DNA of 34,645 nucleotides from Lachnospiraceae bacterium (GCA_017462755.1 JAFTQM010000029.1:1-34645); one strand, 5' to 3'; numbered from the stretch's first letter, positions 16,677 through 26,033 are shown. A program made the numbers and translations. Notes: generated by a model not told the origin, from the letters alone.

Positions 16677-17636
16677 TTAGCCCAGTAACAATCCCTCCGT
16701 TACCTCATAACCTCTTAAAAATTCCTCTGCCGTCATTCGGCGCTTTCCTTCCAGCTGTAATTCACGAATACGAAGCAAGCCTTCTCCGGTCAGAATATCA
16801 AAATATTCCTTTTCCACATTTACTATGCTGCCCGGACGAAGCACCTGCTCCCGCACCTTTTTCGCCAATGGCTGCGGTAATTCCTCAATAACATCCGCGC
16901 GCCATATCTTCAGCAGCTTTCCGTTAAATGCCGTGTATGTGCTCGGCCACGGATTCAGACCACGCACCAGACGCTCCAGTACTACCGCCGGATGTGAAAA
17001 ATCCAGCTGTCCCTTCTCTTTTTTCAGCATACCCACATAGGTCGGTTCCGATTCCTCCTGCGGTATCCGTACTGCAGTGCCATTCTCCAGCTGCGCAATC
17101 GCGGTCATCAATGCACTGCCGCCGGCAACCGCCAGCTTATCGTGCAGGCTGCCGCCGGTTTCATCCGGTGCAATCTCCACCAGCTCCTTCGTAATCATAT
17201 CACCGGTATCAATTCCCTCTGCCATATGCATAATTGTCACACCGGTCACTTTATCTCCATTGATAATTGCCCATTGAATCGGAGACGCTCCGCGATATTT
17301 CGGCAAAAGCGAAGCATGTACATTGATACAGCCGAATTTCGGAAGCTCCAACAGCGCCTTCGGCAAAATCTGTCCGAATGCCGTAACTACAATCAAATCC
17401 GGTGCCAGCGCACGCATTTGCTCCACAAATGCCTCGTCCCTTGCTTTTTCCGGCTGGTAAATCGGCAATTCATGCGCCAATGCTACCTTCTTCACATCCG
17501 AGCAGGCCATTTCCTTACCTCTGCCCTTCGGCTTATCCGGCTGTGTCACGACTGCGATTACCTCATGCTCTGACTCCAGCAAACGCTCTAAAACCACTGC
17601 CGCAATTTCCGGCGTTCCCATGTATACGATTCTCAT
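16677..17636 (-). CDS. fmt: Methionyl-tRNA formyltransferase
   Basis: 319 residues from ATG at 17636 (MRIVYMGTPEIAA) with GGAGG 5 nt before it; the frame is open a further seven codons upstream, but that start has no ribosome binding site. The catalytic motif HASLLPKYRGASPIQWAIINGD (in part: SLLPKYRGASPIQ) and the C-terminal tRNA-binding domain are present. It formylates initiator Met-tRNA with 10-formyl-tetrahydrofolate. It follows def by 30 nt, the classic def-fmt pair acting at opposite ends of N-formylmethionine use. Confidence 0.97.
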   Translation of the reverse strand: MRIVYMGTPEIAAVVLERLLESEHEVIAVVTQPDKPKGRGKEMACSDVKKVALAHELPIYQPEKARDEAFVEQMRALAPDLIVVTAFGQILPKALLELPKFGCINVHASLLPKYRGASPIQWAIINGDKVTGVTIMHMAEGIDTGDMITKELVEIAPDETGGSLHDKLAVAGGSALMTAIAQLENGTAVRIPQEESEPTYVGMLKKEKGQLDFSHPAVVLERLVRGLNPWPSTYTAFNGKLLKIWRADVIEELPQPLAKKVREQVLRPGSIVNVEKEYFDILTGEGLLRIRELQLEGKRRMTAEEFLRGYEVTEGLLLG

Positions 17637-17666
17637 AGATACCTCCATTTCGAGCACATTTGTCTT

Positions 17667-18140
17667 TTATTCACTCTGTACGTCGTGAAGCTCACCCTCT
17701 ACCTTTTCTACATAAAGGATGCCCTCTAAGTGGTCAATCTCATGGCACATTGCACGCGCTAAAAGCTCCGTACCCTCGATTTCATATTCCTTCATATTGC
17801 GGTCTAATGCACGCACCTTCACATAATTCGGACGTGTTACCGTACCCGCCTTTCCCGGTACGCTTAAGCAGCCCTCATCACCGGTCTGCTCACCACTCAT
17901 CTCCAAAATAACCGGATTAATCATAACAAGCGGTTCATCACCATTTTCCGAAATATCAATTACCACCAGACGCTTCAAAATACCCACCTGTGGTGCAGCC
18001 AGACCCACACCTGCTGCCTCATACATCGTATCCAGCATATCATCAATCAGCGTAGAAAGCTTCGCATTCATCTCCGTAATCTCTCTGGATTTCTTGTTCA
18101 GAATCGAGTCTCCCCGTTCACGTATTGTTCGAATTGCCAT
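17667..18140 (-). CDS. def: Peptide deformylase
   Basis: 157 residues; GAGGAGG precedes the ATG. The three deformylase motifs are present: GVGLAAPQVG (44-53), EGCLSVPG with metal ligand C91, and HEIDHLEG with ligands H133 and H137. The enzyme removes the formyl group from nascent proteins; Fe2+ is the usual metal. The short length fits a small clostridial deformylase. It lies between priA (28 nt) and fmt (30 nt). Confidence 0.97.
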   Translation of the reverse strand: MAIRTIRERGDSILNKKSREITEMNAKLSTLIDDMLDTMYEAAGVGLAAPQVGILKRLVVIDISENGDEPLVMINPVILEMSGEQTGDEGCLSVPGKAGTVTRPNYVKVRALDRNMKEYEIEGTELLARAMCHEIDHLEGILYVEKVEGELHDVQSE

Positions 18141-18168
18141 TTCTTTTTCCTCCTCTTTCTATCCATTA

Positions 18169-20418
18169 TCAGTATCCGCTCATCGGATTAAAATCAAACT
18201 GGACGTTCACATTTTTAAAGTTCTCCGAATATAATATATATCCTTCCAGAAAATTTTTCAAGGCTACAAGCAAATTATAATCTTCCTGCTTCACATAAAT
18301 CATCCGCCGATAAATATCATTTGCCTTCGCAAGCGATGCCGGAACCGGTCCAATCAAGGTTATTTCCAGCCCCTCCTGTTCCCGGACAAACTGCTCTGTC
18401 GCCCCCGCAAGCAATGCCGCCGCTGCTTCTGCAAGCTCCTCCTTCGGCGATAACACCAGCATTGCCAGAATATTGGCTGCCGGCGGATACGCAACCGCCC
18501 TTCGGTATGCCATCTCCTGCGCAAAAAAGCCCTCGTAATCCTCTTTTGCTGCTGCCTGTATGCTGTAATGCTCCGGCTGATAGGTCTGTATCAGTACCTC
18601 TCCGGCTCGTTCTCCTCTGCCGGCTCTGCCTGCCGCCTGTGCCAACAGCTCAAAGGTACGCTCTGCCGCACGATAATCATTGGAATTCAGTGACAAATCC
18701 GCCGCCAGAATCCCCACCAGCGTTACCATCGGAAAATCATGCCCTTTGACAATCATCTGGGTTCCTATCAGAATATCTGCTTCCTTACAGGAAAAAGCAG
18801 ATAAAATATCCTCATAGCTGTCCTTCGTCCGAGTCGTATCCGCATCCATCCGCAATACTCTTGCCTGCGGAAACTCCCGTCTAACAAGCTCCTCAATTTT
18901 TTGCGTACCGGTTCCAAACGCCGCAATATATTTCGAACCGCACACCGGACAATTCGGCGGCTTCCCTATCGTATGCCCGCAATAATGACAAACCAATGTT
19001 CCGTTACTATGCTCCGTCATGGAAATATCACAATGCGGACATTTCATGACATGACCGCAGCTGCGACAGGAGACAAAGCCTGCATAGCCTCTGCGGTTCA
19101 TAAACAGCATAATCTGTTCCTTTTTTGCCAATCGCTCCGTTATCTTTTCCCGCAAACTCCGGCTAAAAATCGAACGGTTTCCTTCCTTTAATTCCTCCCG
19201 CAAATCTACGATTTCTACCTGCGGAAGCCTCGCGCCCTCTACCGCACGTCCGGTCAGGGTAAACAAACGATACTCTCCCTGCAACGCCTTATTGTACGCC
19301 TCTAACGACGGTGTTGCCGAGCCAAGCAGTACACTCGCACCCTCTAACTCTGCTCGTTTTACCGCCACCTCGCGGGCATGGTACTTCGGCGGCATTTCGC
19401 TCTTATAGCTATTTTCGTGTTCCTCATCCAATATAATCAGACCTAGCTTCGGAAACGGAGTAAACAATGCCGAGCGCGGTCCAATCATAATATCAATCTC
19501 TCCCCGCTCTGCTCTCAAGCTCTGGTCATACCGCTCTCCCTGACTCATCCGGGAATTCAATATCGATACCCGGTCGCCAAAGCGATGGTAAAACCGAAGC
19601 ACCGTCTGATAAGTCAGTGCAATCTCCGGAATCAGCATAATGACCTGTCTGCCCTGCCGCACAACCTCCTCAATTACTGAGAGATATACCTCCGTCTTAC
19701 CGCTTCCGGTCACACCACGCAGCAGATAGGTCTTACGAAGCCCTTCGGTATAATCCTTTACAATCTCCGTTACAATGTTCTGCTGTTCCTTTGTAAGTGG
19801 CGGCGCTATCCGCTGCTGCACTTTATCCTTTTCTACAATTCCCGCCATCGGATTGCGATACTGAGTCATCGATTCCACCCGTACCAGTCCTGCCGTTACA
19901 AGACTTTTTATCGTACTCTGCGGTATCGCCAATTTCTCTGTTACCACTTCCCACGGAAGCTCGCATTCCGCCAGCAGCTCCCGCAGCAACCGCTCCTTGG
20001 CAACATGCTTTTTTTTGACTGCCTGCGCCAGTGCATCTCCTGCCACCGCCCGCTCTGCTGCCAGCACCAGCTTCTTTTTCTCAACCTGCCGCACTTCCTT
20101 CTTTACCGGAAGAACGGTATGCAGCGCCGCATTCATGGTACCGCCGAAATTTTCACGGATAAAATATGCCAGTGTAATCATATTACTTTCAATTACCTTG
20201 CCCCGCTCTTCGACCGCAATCAGAGGCTTAATCCTCGCTTCCTCAATCTTCGGCTCCTCCGACAAATCCACAATATAGCCCTTACGCTGCCGATTTCCAA
20301 ACGGAATCAGGACCGGTGCGCCGATAACCGCCTGTGCCGCAAACTTCTCTGGAATCCGATACTGATAGGTTTTATCCAGCTGTCCGGCAGAGATATCTAC
20401 AATTATATCCGCATACAT
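18169..20418 (-). CDS. priA: Primosomal replication restart helicase PriA
   Basis: 749 residues; GGAGGAG precedes the ATG. It has the N-terminal 3'-DNA-binding domain, the helicase core with GVTGSGKTEVYL (Walker A), LDEEHENSYK (DEEH box) and QAAGRAGRGERAGEV (motif VI), and the zinc-binding insertion with eight cysteines (CRSCGHVMKCPHC ... CHYCG ... CPVCG). PriA reloads the replisome at stalled forks. It heads the priA-def-fmt block that is common in Firmicutes and follows murF by 90 nt. Confidence 0.97.
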   Translation of the reverse strand: MYADIIVDISAGQLDKTYQYRIPEKFAAQAVIGAPVLIPFGNRQRKGYIVDLSEEPKIEEARIKPLIAVEERGKVIESNMITLAYFIRENFGGTMNAALHTVLPVKKEVRQVEKKKLVLAAERAVAGDALAQAVKKKHVAKERLLRELLAECELPWEVVTEKLAIPQSTIKSLVTAGLVRVESMTQYRNPMAGIVEKDKVQQRIAPPLTKEQQNIVTEIVKDYTEGLRKTYLLRGVTGSGKTEVYLSVIEEVVRQGRQVIMLIPEIALTYQTVLRFYHRFGDRVSILNSRMSQGERYDQSLRAERGEIDIMIGPRSALFTPFPKLGLIILDEEHENSYKSEMPPKYHAREVAVKRAELEGASVLLGSATPSLEAYNKALQGEYRLFTLTGRAVEGARLPQVEIVDLREELKEGNRSIFSRSLREKITERLAKKEQIMLFMNRRGYAGFVSCRSCGHVMKCPHCDISMTEHSNGTLVCHYCGHTIGKPPNCPVCGSKYIAAFGTGTQKIEELVRREFPQARVLRMDADTTRTKDSYEDILSAFSCKEADILIGTQMIVKGHDFPMVTLVGILAADLSLNSNDYRAAERTFELLAQAAGRAGRGERAGEVLIQTYQPEHYSIQAAAKEDYEGFFAQEMAYRRAVAYPPAANILAMLVLSPKEELAEAAAALLAGATEQFVREQEGLEITLIGPVPASLAKANDIYRRMIYVKQEDYNLLVALKNFLEGYILYSENFKNVNVQFDFNPMSGY

Positions 20419-20508
20419 AGCGCACCGCTCCTCCTTTCCCTAATTCTCGCTATCCGGTTACAAACGCAAAAAGCCCTGCACATATTATGCAACCGCTTCC
20501 ATACTTCT

Positions 20509-21939
20509 TTACTTTAGGATTCCGTCTACGATTTCCTCCAAATGCATTCCGCGGGAGCCTTTTACCAAAACAGCATCCCCCGGCTTTAAGAAATCCTTCA
20601 AAAACGCCATTGCCTCTGAATTATTTGCAAAGCAGTGCGCTTCTATCCCCTTTGCCTCTTCCGCATAGTATTTTGCTTCCGTACCGATGGCTACGAGCAA
20701 ATCCGCATGCTGCTCCGGTGCTTCTATGGTCTTTTTCGTTGCCAGATACGCTCCGACCTCTCTGTGACAGCTTTCCGAAAACTCTCCCAGCTCCAGCATA
20801 TCTGCAAGCACTGCAATATGCCGCTCTGCTTTGGTTGCCATCAGAATATCAATTCCACCCTTCATCGAATCCGGACTGGCATTGTATGTATCATCAATCA
20901 CAATGATACCTTCCTTTTCCTGCCTTCCGCCGCGCATTGCCGGAGGATTGTAAGCCATCAGTCCCTTTGCGGCATCCTTTGGCTCCACCTCAAAATATTC
21001 CGCTACCGCTATCGCTGCCAATGCATTTAATACATTGTGTTCTCCAAGTGCGGACAAAATTACCGGCTGCATGACTACATCATTTTTCTTATTCAAAAGA
21101 AAGAAGGTCTTATCTCCCATATAAGAGATATCTGTCGCCCGATAATCCGCATTTTCATCCGTACCATAGGTAACAATATGATGGCTTACCAGCTTCTCCT
21201 TTGTTACCTCATCCACACCTACACGTCCGCGTGCGCTTTTCAGCTCTGCTAACAGCGGGTCGTTTGCATTTACAATAATCACACCGCGCTCCGGCAGCTC
21301 ATTGATGATATTCAGCTTTTCCTGACGAATCTTTTCCTTCGAACCCAGCTGTCCGATATGCGATACGCCGATGTTGGTAAGCACGGCACATGCCGGTTTT
21401 GCCACCTTTGCCAGTCTTGCCATTTCTCCCGGCAGACTCATGCCCATCTCGATTACCGCAATCTCATGCTCCTCATTCAGACGCATCATCATCTTCGGCA
21501 ATCCGACCTGACTGTTCATATTTCCTTCAGTCTTTAATACCTTCATGCCTACGGACAATGCCGCTGCAATCATTTCCTTGGTCGTGGTCTTACCCACGCT
21601 TCCGGTCACACCAACCACCGGAATATCATATTCACTGCGCACCTGTGCCGCAAACTGCTGCAATGCTGCTACCGTATCCTCTACCTGAATATACGTCATA
21701 TCCTCCGTACCCGGTACGACCTCACCGCGACTGGTAAAGGTCACGCGCATCCCGTTCTTATAGGCATCCGCAATAAAATCATGCGCATCCACGCGCTCTC
21801 CGATAACCGGTACAAACAAAAGCATCTCGCCGCTCTCTCTGGAATCGGTCGAACAGTCTGCTACCTCTGCCGTATCTGCACCTGCAATTATTTTACCATT
21901 TACAATCTCTGCAATTTCCTTTGCCTGATATGTTCTCAT
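20509..21939 (-). CDS. murF: UDP-MurNAc-tripeptide:D-Ala-D-Ala ligase
   Basis: 476 residues from ATG at 21939 (MRTYQAKEIAEIVNGK), with GGAG 7 nt upstream; an in-frame TTG eight codons earlier lacks one. Mur ligase motifs: GVTGSVGKTTTKEM (ATP binding), EMGMSLPGEMARL, NIGVSHIGQLGS, and IDDTYNASPDSM in the C-terminal domain. It adds D-Ala-D-Ala to UDP-MurNAc-tripeptide, the last cytoplasmic step of the precursor. It follows murE by 62 nt in pathway order, away from the mraZ cluster. Confidence 0.97.
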   Translation of the reverse strand: MRTYQAKEIAEIVNGKIIAGADTAEVADCSTDSRESGEMLLFVPVIGERVDAHDFIADAYKNGMRVTFTSRGEVVPGTEDMTYIQVEDTVAALQQFAAQVRSEYDIPVVGVTGSVGKTTTKEMIAAALSVGMKVLKTEGNMNSQVGLPKMMMRLNEEHEIAVIEMGMSLPGEMARLAKVAKPACAVLTNIGVSHIGQLGSKEKIRQEKLNIINELPERGVIIVNANDPLLAELKSARGRVGVDEVTKEKLVSHHIVTYGTDENADYRATDISYMGDKTFFLLNKKNDVVMQPVILSALGEHNVLNALAAIAVAEYFEVEPKDAAKGLMAYNPPAMRGGRQEKEGIIVIDDTYNASPDSMKGGIDILMATKAERHIAVLADMLELGEFSESCHREVGAYLATKKTIEAPEQHADLLVAIGTEAKYYAEEAKGIEAHCFANNSEAMAFLKDFLKPGDAVLVKGSRGMHLEEIVDGILK

Positions 21940-22001
21940 CGTCTGACTCCTATACTTTCTCAAAATAAACTCAGCAAATTTCTAATCGTATTCTATGCAG
22001 C

Positions 22002-23471
22002 TTAGAACCTCTTTGCATCTGCATTTCGAAGCACCAGCTCTCTATCGTCCATATGGTGCTTCACACCACAAATCTCCTGATAATCCTCATGCCCCTTTCC
22101 GGCAATCAGAATCACATCTCCCTCCTCGGCATTGGCAATACAATACCGAATTGCTTCCTCGCGGTCTGCAATCGCAATATATGCTCCATCCGCTTTTTTC
22201 ACTCCGGTAATGATATCCGCAATAATATCCTCCGGATTCTCATAGCGCGGATTATCTGTTGTAACTACCGTCAAATCCGCATAACGCGACGAAATCTCAC
22301 CCATCTCGAATCTGCGGTCACGCGAGCGGTTTCCGCCACAGCCAAACAGACACACCAGACGCTTTGGATTATATTCACGCAATGTTTCCAATACACTCTG
22401 CAAGCTCATGGCGTTGTGCGCATAATCAATCATAATCGAAAAACGCTCTGATATCTGCACCGGCTCCACCCGACCTCTTACCTTGGCATTCAACAATGCC
22501 TTCTGTATCACTTCTTTCGCAATACCAAGCTCCAGACAAATCGCTGCCGCCGTCATGGAATTGTATACCGTAAATTTTCCCGGAATATTGACCGTCAGCT
22601 CCATATCCGTCTCTCCTGTCAGCCGGTAGCGCACTGCCAGACCACCGTCTCCCTCATGCAGCTGAATCTCCTCTGCCCGAAGCTCTGCTGCCTCGTTTGT
22701 ACCGTAGGATTTTATCGGACAGGTCGCGCCTGCAAGCACCGTCTTCCAATGCACATCATCCGTATTGACCAATGCCTGCTTACAGCTGCGAAACAGCATG
22801 CCCTTACACGCCATATATTCCTCAAAGCTGGCATGCTCGCCCGGTCCGATATGATCCGGCTCGATATTGGTCAGCACCGCGTAATCAAACACCACGCCGC
22901 CGACTCGGTACTGCATCAGCCCCTGCGAGGACACCTCCATTACCACACAGGTACAGCCTTCCTTTACCATCCGGTCAAAATACTGATACAGCAAATAAGA
23001 AATCGGCGTTGTGTTATCCGAAGCAATCCGCTCCGTACCGATAATCGTCTCTATCGTTCCTATCAATCCGGTCTTTATTCCTGCCTGTGTCAGCACCGAA
23101 TATACCATGTATGCTGTCGTCGTCTTTCCTTTGGTTCCGGTAATACCGATGGTCGTAAGCTTCTTCTGCGGATAGTCAAAATACGCTGCCGACAAATATG
23201 CCAGTGCTTTTCGGGACTCTGCCACCGTAATCACGGTAACCTTTGCTGCCAATGCCGCATCAATCTCTTTTTCCACCACCAGCGCTACGGCTCCCTGTTC
23301 TACCGCTGCTGCCACATAATCGTGTCCATCCATTCTCGCGCCGCACAGCGCCACAAATACACAGCCCGGTACCACCTTTCTGGAATCATAGATGACATCT
23401 GTTATTTCCAGCTCCGTGCTACCTGCCACCTGCAAGCATTCTACCTGCTCCAATAATTGACTCAGCTTCAT
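22002..23471 (-). CDS. murE: UDP-MurNAc-L-Ala-D-Glu ligase MurE, meso-diaminopimelate type
   Basis: 489 residues from ATG at 23471 (MKLSQLLEQV) with AAAGGAAAAG upstream. Motifs: GITGTKGKTTTAYM (P-loop), EVSSQGL, NIEPDHIGPGEH, IDYAHN and D406-N-P-R409 in TTDNPRYENPEDI. The DNPR motif marks enzymes that add meso-diaminopimelate, not lysine, so the wall is predicted to be of the DAP type. It appears to be the first gene of the long run ending at lgt, after the glgA terminator. A poorly spaced TTGAAT-19-TATTAT around 23510-23540 is the only promoter candidate I see. Confidence 0.97.
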   Translation of the reverse strand: MKLSQLLEQVECLQVAGSTELEITDVIYDSRKVVPGCVFVALCGARMDGHDYVAAAVEQGAVALVVEKEIDAALAAKVTVITVAESRKALAYLSAAYFDYPQKKLTTIGITGTKGKTTTAYMVYSVLTQAGIKTGLIGTIETIIGTERIASDNTTPISYLLYQYFDRMVKEGCTCVVMEVSSQGLMQYRVGGVVFDYAVLTNIEPDHIGPGEHASFEEYMACKGMLFRSCKQALVNTDDVHWKTVLAGATCPIKSYGTNEAAELRAEEIQLHEGDGGLAVRYRLTGETDMELTVNIPGKFTVYNSMTAAAICLELGIAKEVIQKALLNAKVRGRVEPVQISERFSIMIDYAHNAMSLQSVLETLREYNPKRLVCLFGCGGNRSRDRRFEMGEISSRYADLTVVTTDNPRYENPEDIIADIITGVKKADGAYIAIADREEAIRYCIANAEEGDVILIAGKGHEDYQEICGVKHHMDDRELVLRNADAKRF

Positions 23472-23498
23472 AGATTCTTTTCCTTTCACTAACACAAA

Positions 23499-23525
23499 TT
23501 CCCACGGACATAATATCCGTGGGAA
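23499..23525 (-). terminator. Intrinsic terminator after glgA
   Basis: A perfect 10 bp stem (TTCCCACGGA with TCCGTGGGAA, 23499-23508 and 23516-23525) with a 7 nt loop, followed on the minus strand by TTTGTGTT. The T run is short, so termination may be partial and some read-through into murE is possible. Confidence 0.75.
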
Positions 23526-23542
23526 ATGCACCACATTCAATT

Positions 23543-24979
23543 TTACATGCTACGATACAACTCTTCGTACTTCTTTGCAGATGCCGGCCAGGAGAAATCC
23601 ACTGCCATTCCGCGATCCACAATCTTATTCCACTCGCGCTTATGATTATAATATACATCCTTCGCATAACGGATAATACGAAGCATCTCATGCGCATTGT
23701 AATTCATAAAGCCGAAGCCGGTACCGGTACCCTCATACTCATTGTATGGCTCTACGGTATCACGCAGACCACCGGTTTCGCGTACAATCGGCACTGTACC
23801 GTAACGCAAGCTCATCAGCTGGCTGAGACCACACGGCTCAAACAACGACGGCATCAGGAACGCATCACATGCTGCATAGATACGATGCGAGCGCTCGTTG
23901 GAATAAAAGATATTCGCCGATACACGGTCACCATACTTCCATGCATAATGCTTGAAGAGATTCTCATACTTCTCTTCACCGGTTCCAAGTACTACAAGCT
24001 GTACATCCTCTGCACAGATTTCTTCGATTACGCAGTCAATCAAATCCAAGCCCTTCTGATCCGTCAGACGAGACACGATACCAATCATGAATTTCTTGTC
24101 GTCAACCTCCAAACCAAGCTCCTGCTGCAACGCTTTCTTATTCTTCTTCTTTTCCTTACGGAAATTCTCCGCATTGTAATTCTTTACAATCAGTGGGTCC
24201 GTCTCAGGATTGTACTCCTCATAATCGATACCATTGACAATACCGCAAAGCCAGTTGGACTTCCAGTTCATGATACCGTCCAGACCCTCACCGTAGAACG
24301 GCGTCTTAATCTCCTCCGCATACGAATCACTAACCGTCGTTACATAATCCGCATACACAATACCGCCCTTTAAGTAATTACCGTCTCCATACATTCCTAA
24401 CTTGTCTCCGGTAAAGAAGTAGTCGGTCAGACCGGTAATGTTCTTCATTGTCTCGATTCCTGCAATACCCTGGAACTTCAGGTTATGAATTGTCATAATG
24501 GTCTTCATGCCCCAGAAGAATTCATCGCCCTGGAAGCTGTCATGCAGATATACCGGAATCAGACCGGTCTGCCAGTCGTGACAGTGAATAATATCCGGCT
24601 GGAATCCGATAATCGGCAATGCAGAGAGACACGCTCTGCTGAAAAATGCAAATTTCTCTAAATCATCATAAATCTGTCCGTATGGCTTATCGCCGGCAAA
24701 ATAATACTCATTGTCAATCAGATAAAAGGTAATTCCGTCAATCACGGTCTCGAAAATACCCACATACTGACTGCGCCAGCTTAAATCCATTTGAAAATGC
24801 GTCTTATACTGCATATTCTCTTTATATTTCTCAGAAATCATCATATACTTCGGCAGCATAATCCGAACATCAAATTCATCTTTGTTTAAATACTTCGGCA
24901 GGGAGCCTACCACATCTGCCAAACCACCTGTCTTTACCAACGGAACACATTCTGATGCAACAAACAATACCTTCTTCAT
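23543..24979 (-). CDS. glgA: Glycogen synthase (ADP-glucose)
   Basis: 478 residues from ATG at 24979 (MKKVLFVASECVPLVKTGG), preceded by AAGGAGGATCGAC. It is a GT5 glycosyltransferase: the N-terminal KTGGLADVVGSLP binds ADP-glucose; HCHDWQTGLIP, GIVNGIDYEEYNP, SRLTDQKGLD and PSLFEPCGLSQLMSLRYGT (in part: EPCGLSQLMSLRYG) follow family order. It extends alpha-1,4-glucan chains. No other glycogen gene is near; it directly follows spo0A (97 nt), and clostridial spore formers often store glycogen-like granulose before sporulation, so co-regulation is plausible but not shown. Confidence 0.97.
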   Translation of the reverse strand: MKKVLFVASECVPLVKTGGLADVVGSLPKYLNKDEFDVRIMLPKYMMISEKYKENMQYKTHFQMDLSWRSQYVGIFETVIDGITFYLIDNEYYFAGDKPYGQIYDDLEKFAFFSRACLSALPIIGFQPDIIHCHDWQTGLIPVYLHDSFQGDEFFWGMKTIMTIHNLKFQGIAGIETMKNITGLTDYFFTGDKLGMYGDGNYLKGGIVYADYVTTVSDSYAEEIKTPFYGEGLDGIMNWKSNWLCGIVNGIDYEEYNPETDPLIVKNYNAENFRKEKKKNKKALQQELGLEVDDKKFMIGIVSRLTDQKGLDLIDCVIEEICAEDVQLVVLGTGEEKYENLFKHYAWKYGDRVSANIFYSNERSHRIYAACDAFLMPSLFEPCGLSQLMSLRYGTVPIVRETGGLRDTVEPYNEYEGTGTGFGFMNYNAHEMLRIIRYAKDVYYNHKREWNKIVDRGMAVDFSWPASAKKYEELYRSM

Positions 24980-25006
24980 GTCGATCCTCCTTGTTTCTTT
25001 GCATCT

Positions 25007-25012
25007 ATTATA
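25007..25012 (-). promoter_or_regulatory. Candidate -10 box for glgA
   Basis: TATAAT on the minus strand, preceded by TTGTTG and 27 nt upstream of the glgA start codon. No good -35 is seen (TTTTCT at 17 bp), so the promoter may need an activator or a different sigma factor. Confidence 0.45.
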
Positions 25013-25042
25013 CAACAATTCCTCCATTAAGAAAAGGGGAAA

Positions 25043-25066
25043 GGCAAATTTTTTCGTAAATTTTCC
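25043..25066 (-). terminator. Weak hairpin after spo0A
   Basis: GGAAAATTT and AAATTTGCC (minus strand, one mismatch) enclose ACGAAA, 10 nt after the spo0A stop codon, and are followed by a T/C-rich stretch. The stem is A/T-rich and would be a leaky terminator at best. Confidence 0.35.
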
Positions 25067-25076
25067 GAGTTTTCTG

Positions 25077-25877
25077 TCAACTCAACCCTACATTTTTGTA
25101 CTCCAAGCGGATTTTATCCGCAATCAGAGCTACAAATTCCGAATTGGTCGGCTTTCCTTTGCCATAACTTACCGTATATCCGAACAGTGCGTTGATGGTA
25201 TCCATCTTTCCCCGGCTCCATGCTACCTCAATGGCATGGCGGATTGCACGCTCCACTCTGCTCGGTGTCGTTTTGTGAAGCTTGGCAATCGACGGGTACA
25301 GCTGCTTGGTAATCGAATTCAGCATCTCCGTATCATCTACTGACATCATAATCGCATCTCTCAGATACTGGTATCCCTTGATATGTGCAGGAACTCCGAT
25401 TTCATGTATAATATCCGTTACATCTGCCTCCAGATTATGTGTCCTGTTCATCTGCTCCGTTCCGATCATCGCTCCCCTGCGCTCAAAGATTTTCTGCGCA
25501 CCTCTTCCCTTGACCTGACGGATTCGGTTCAGAACCACATTGCTGTCAAACGGCTTTAGGATATAATAGCTTGCTCCCAGCTCAAATGCATTTTCCGTTA
25601 CACGCTCCTGCGCAATTGCTGAGATTACAATAAAGGACGGTATCTTTTCCAAATTACTCTTCTTAATCTTTTCCAAAACACCCAATCCGTCTAACTTCGG
25701 CATAATCAGGTCCAGCAGCACAACATCCGGCTCCTTTTCACGTATCATGTCCAACGCTTCCAGCCCATTTTCTGCTTTTCCTACCACCATCATTTCCTCG
25801 TCATTCTGCACGATTTCCTCCAGCATGTTAATTGTCCGTACATTATCGTCCACGATCAGTACACTAATTTTCCCCAT
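25077..25877 (-). CDS. spo0A: Sporulation master response regulator Spo0A
   Basis: 266 residues from ATG at 25877 ([12 protein letters not shown]), with GAGGG 7 nt upstream; about the length of the Bacillus protein. The receiver domain has D10, D11 and phospho-acceptor D56 (VVLLDLIMP) and the conserved ILKPFD lysine. The C-terminal Spo0A-type DNA-binding domain contains [20 protein letters not shown] and a final [15 protein letters not shown], both diagnostic for Spo0A. Phosphorylated Spo0A starts sporulation. Upstream, where many Clostridia have spoIVB, there is a GH30-like gene with a terminator instead. Confidence 0.98.
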   Translation of the reverse strand: MGKISVLIVDDNVRTINMLEEIVQNDEEMMVVGKAENGLEALDMIREKEPDVVLLDLIMPKLDGLGVLEKIKKSNLEKIPSFIVISAIAQERVTENAFELGASYYILKPFDSNVVLNRIRQVKGRGAQKIFERRGAMIGTEQMNRTHNLEADVTDIIHEIGVPAHIKGYQYLRDAIMMSVDDTEMLNSITKQLYPSIAKLHKTTPSRVERAIRHAIEVAWSRGKMDTINALFGYTVSYGKGKPTNSEFVALIADKIRLEYKNVGLS

Positions 25878-25969
25878 GATTTTTCCCTCTTTCATCATTA
25901 ATATACAGAAAAAGCAGAAACAAACTTCTTTTCGATTATTTATCCATTTATTTCCATCCCTGTATTTCC

Positions 25970-25998
25970 ATAATATACCATTCGAACAAAAAAATCAA
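25970..25998 (-). promoter_or_regulatory. Candidate spo0A promoter
   Basis: TTGATT (25993-25998), a 17 bp spacer and TATTAT (25970-25975) on the minus strand. The start would be near 25963, giving a leader of about 85 nt. The spacer contains TTCGAA within TTTGTTCGAA, a loose match to the 0A box (TGNCGAA), so autoregulation is possible but weakly supported. Confidence 0.6.
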
Positions 25999-26033
25999 GA
26001 GGTTTTTTACATTTTTTTGTAATTCCTCTTGAT
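25994..26033 (-). terminator. Intrinsic terminator after the GH30 gene
   Basis: ATCAAGAGG (25994-26002) pairs with CCTCTTGAT (26025-26033), and inner TTACA with TGTAA can extend the stem. On the minus strand it is followed by TTTTTTT. It lies 50 nt after the GH30 stop. The -35 box of spo0A lies in its 3' arm and T run. Confidence 0.8.

Noticed and set aside
22656-23456. Plus-strand open frame of 266 codons
   Set aside because: Fully antisense to murE, without a ribosome binding site, and with His/Cys/Arg-rich content typical of a reverse-strand shadow.
23510-23540. murE promoter TTGAAT-19-TATTAT
   Set aside because: The spacer is too long and the -10 falls in the terminator loop; not listed as a feature.
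23519-24373. Plus-strand open frame of 284 codons
   Set aside because: Antisense to glgA and starting inside the glgA terminator; Ile/Thr/Arg-rich shadow composition.
25976-25992. TTTGTTCGAA as a Spo0A box
   Set aside because: It has one extra base relative to TGNCGAA, so it is only mentioned as a weak possibility.
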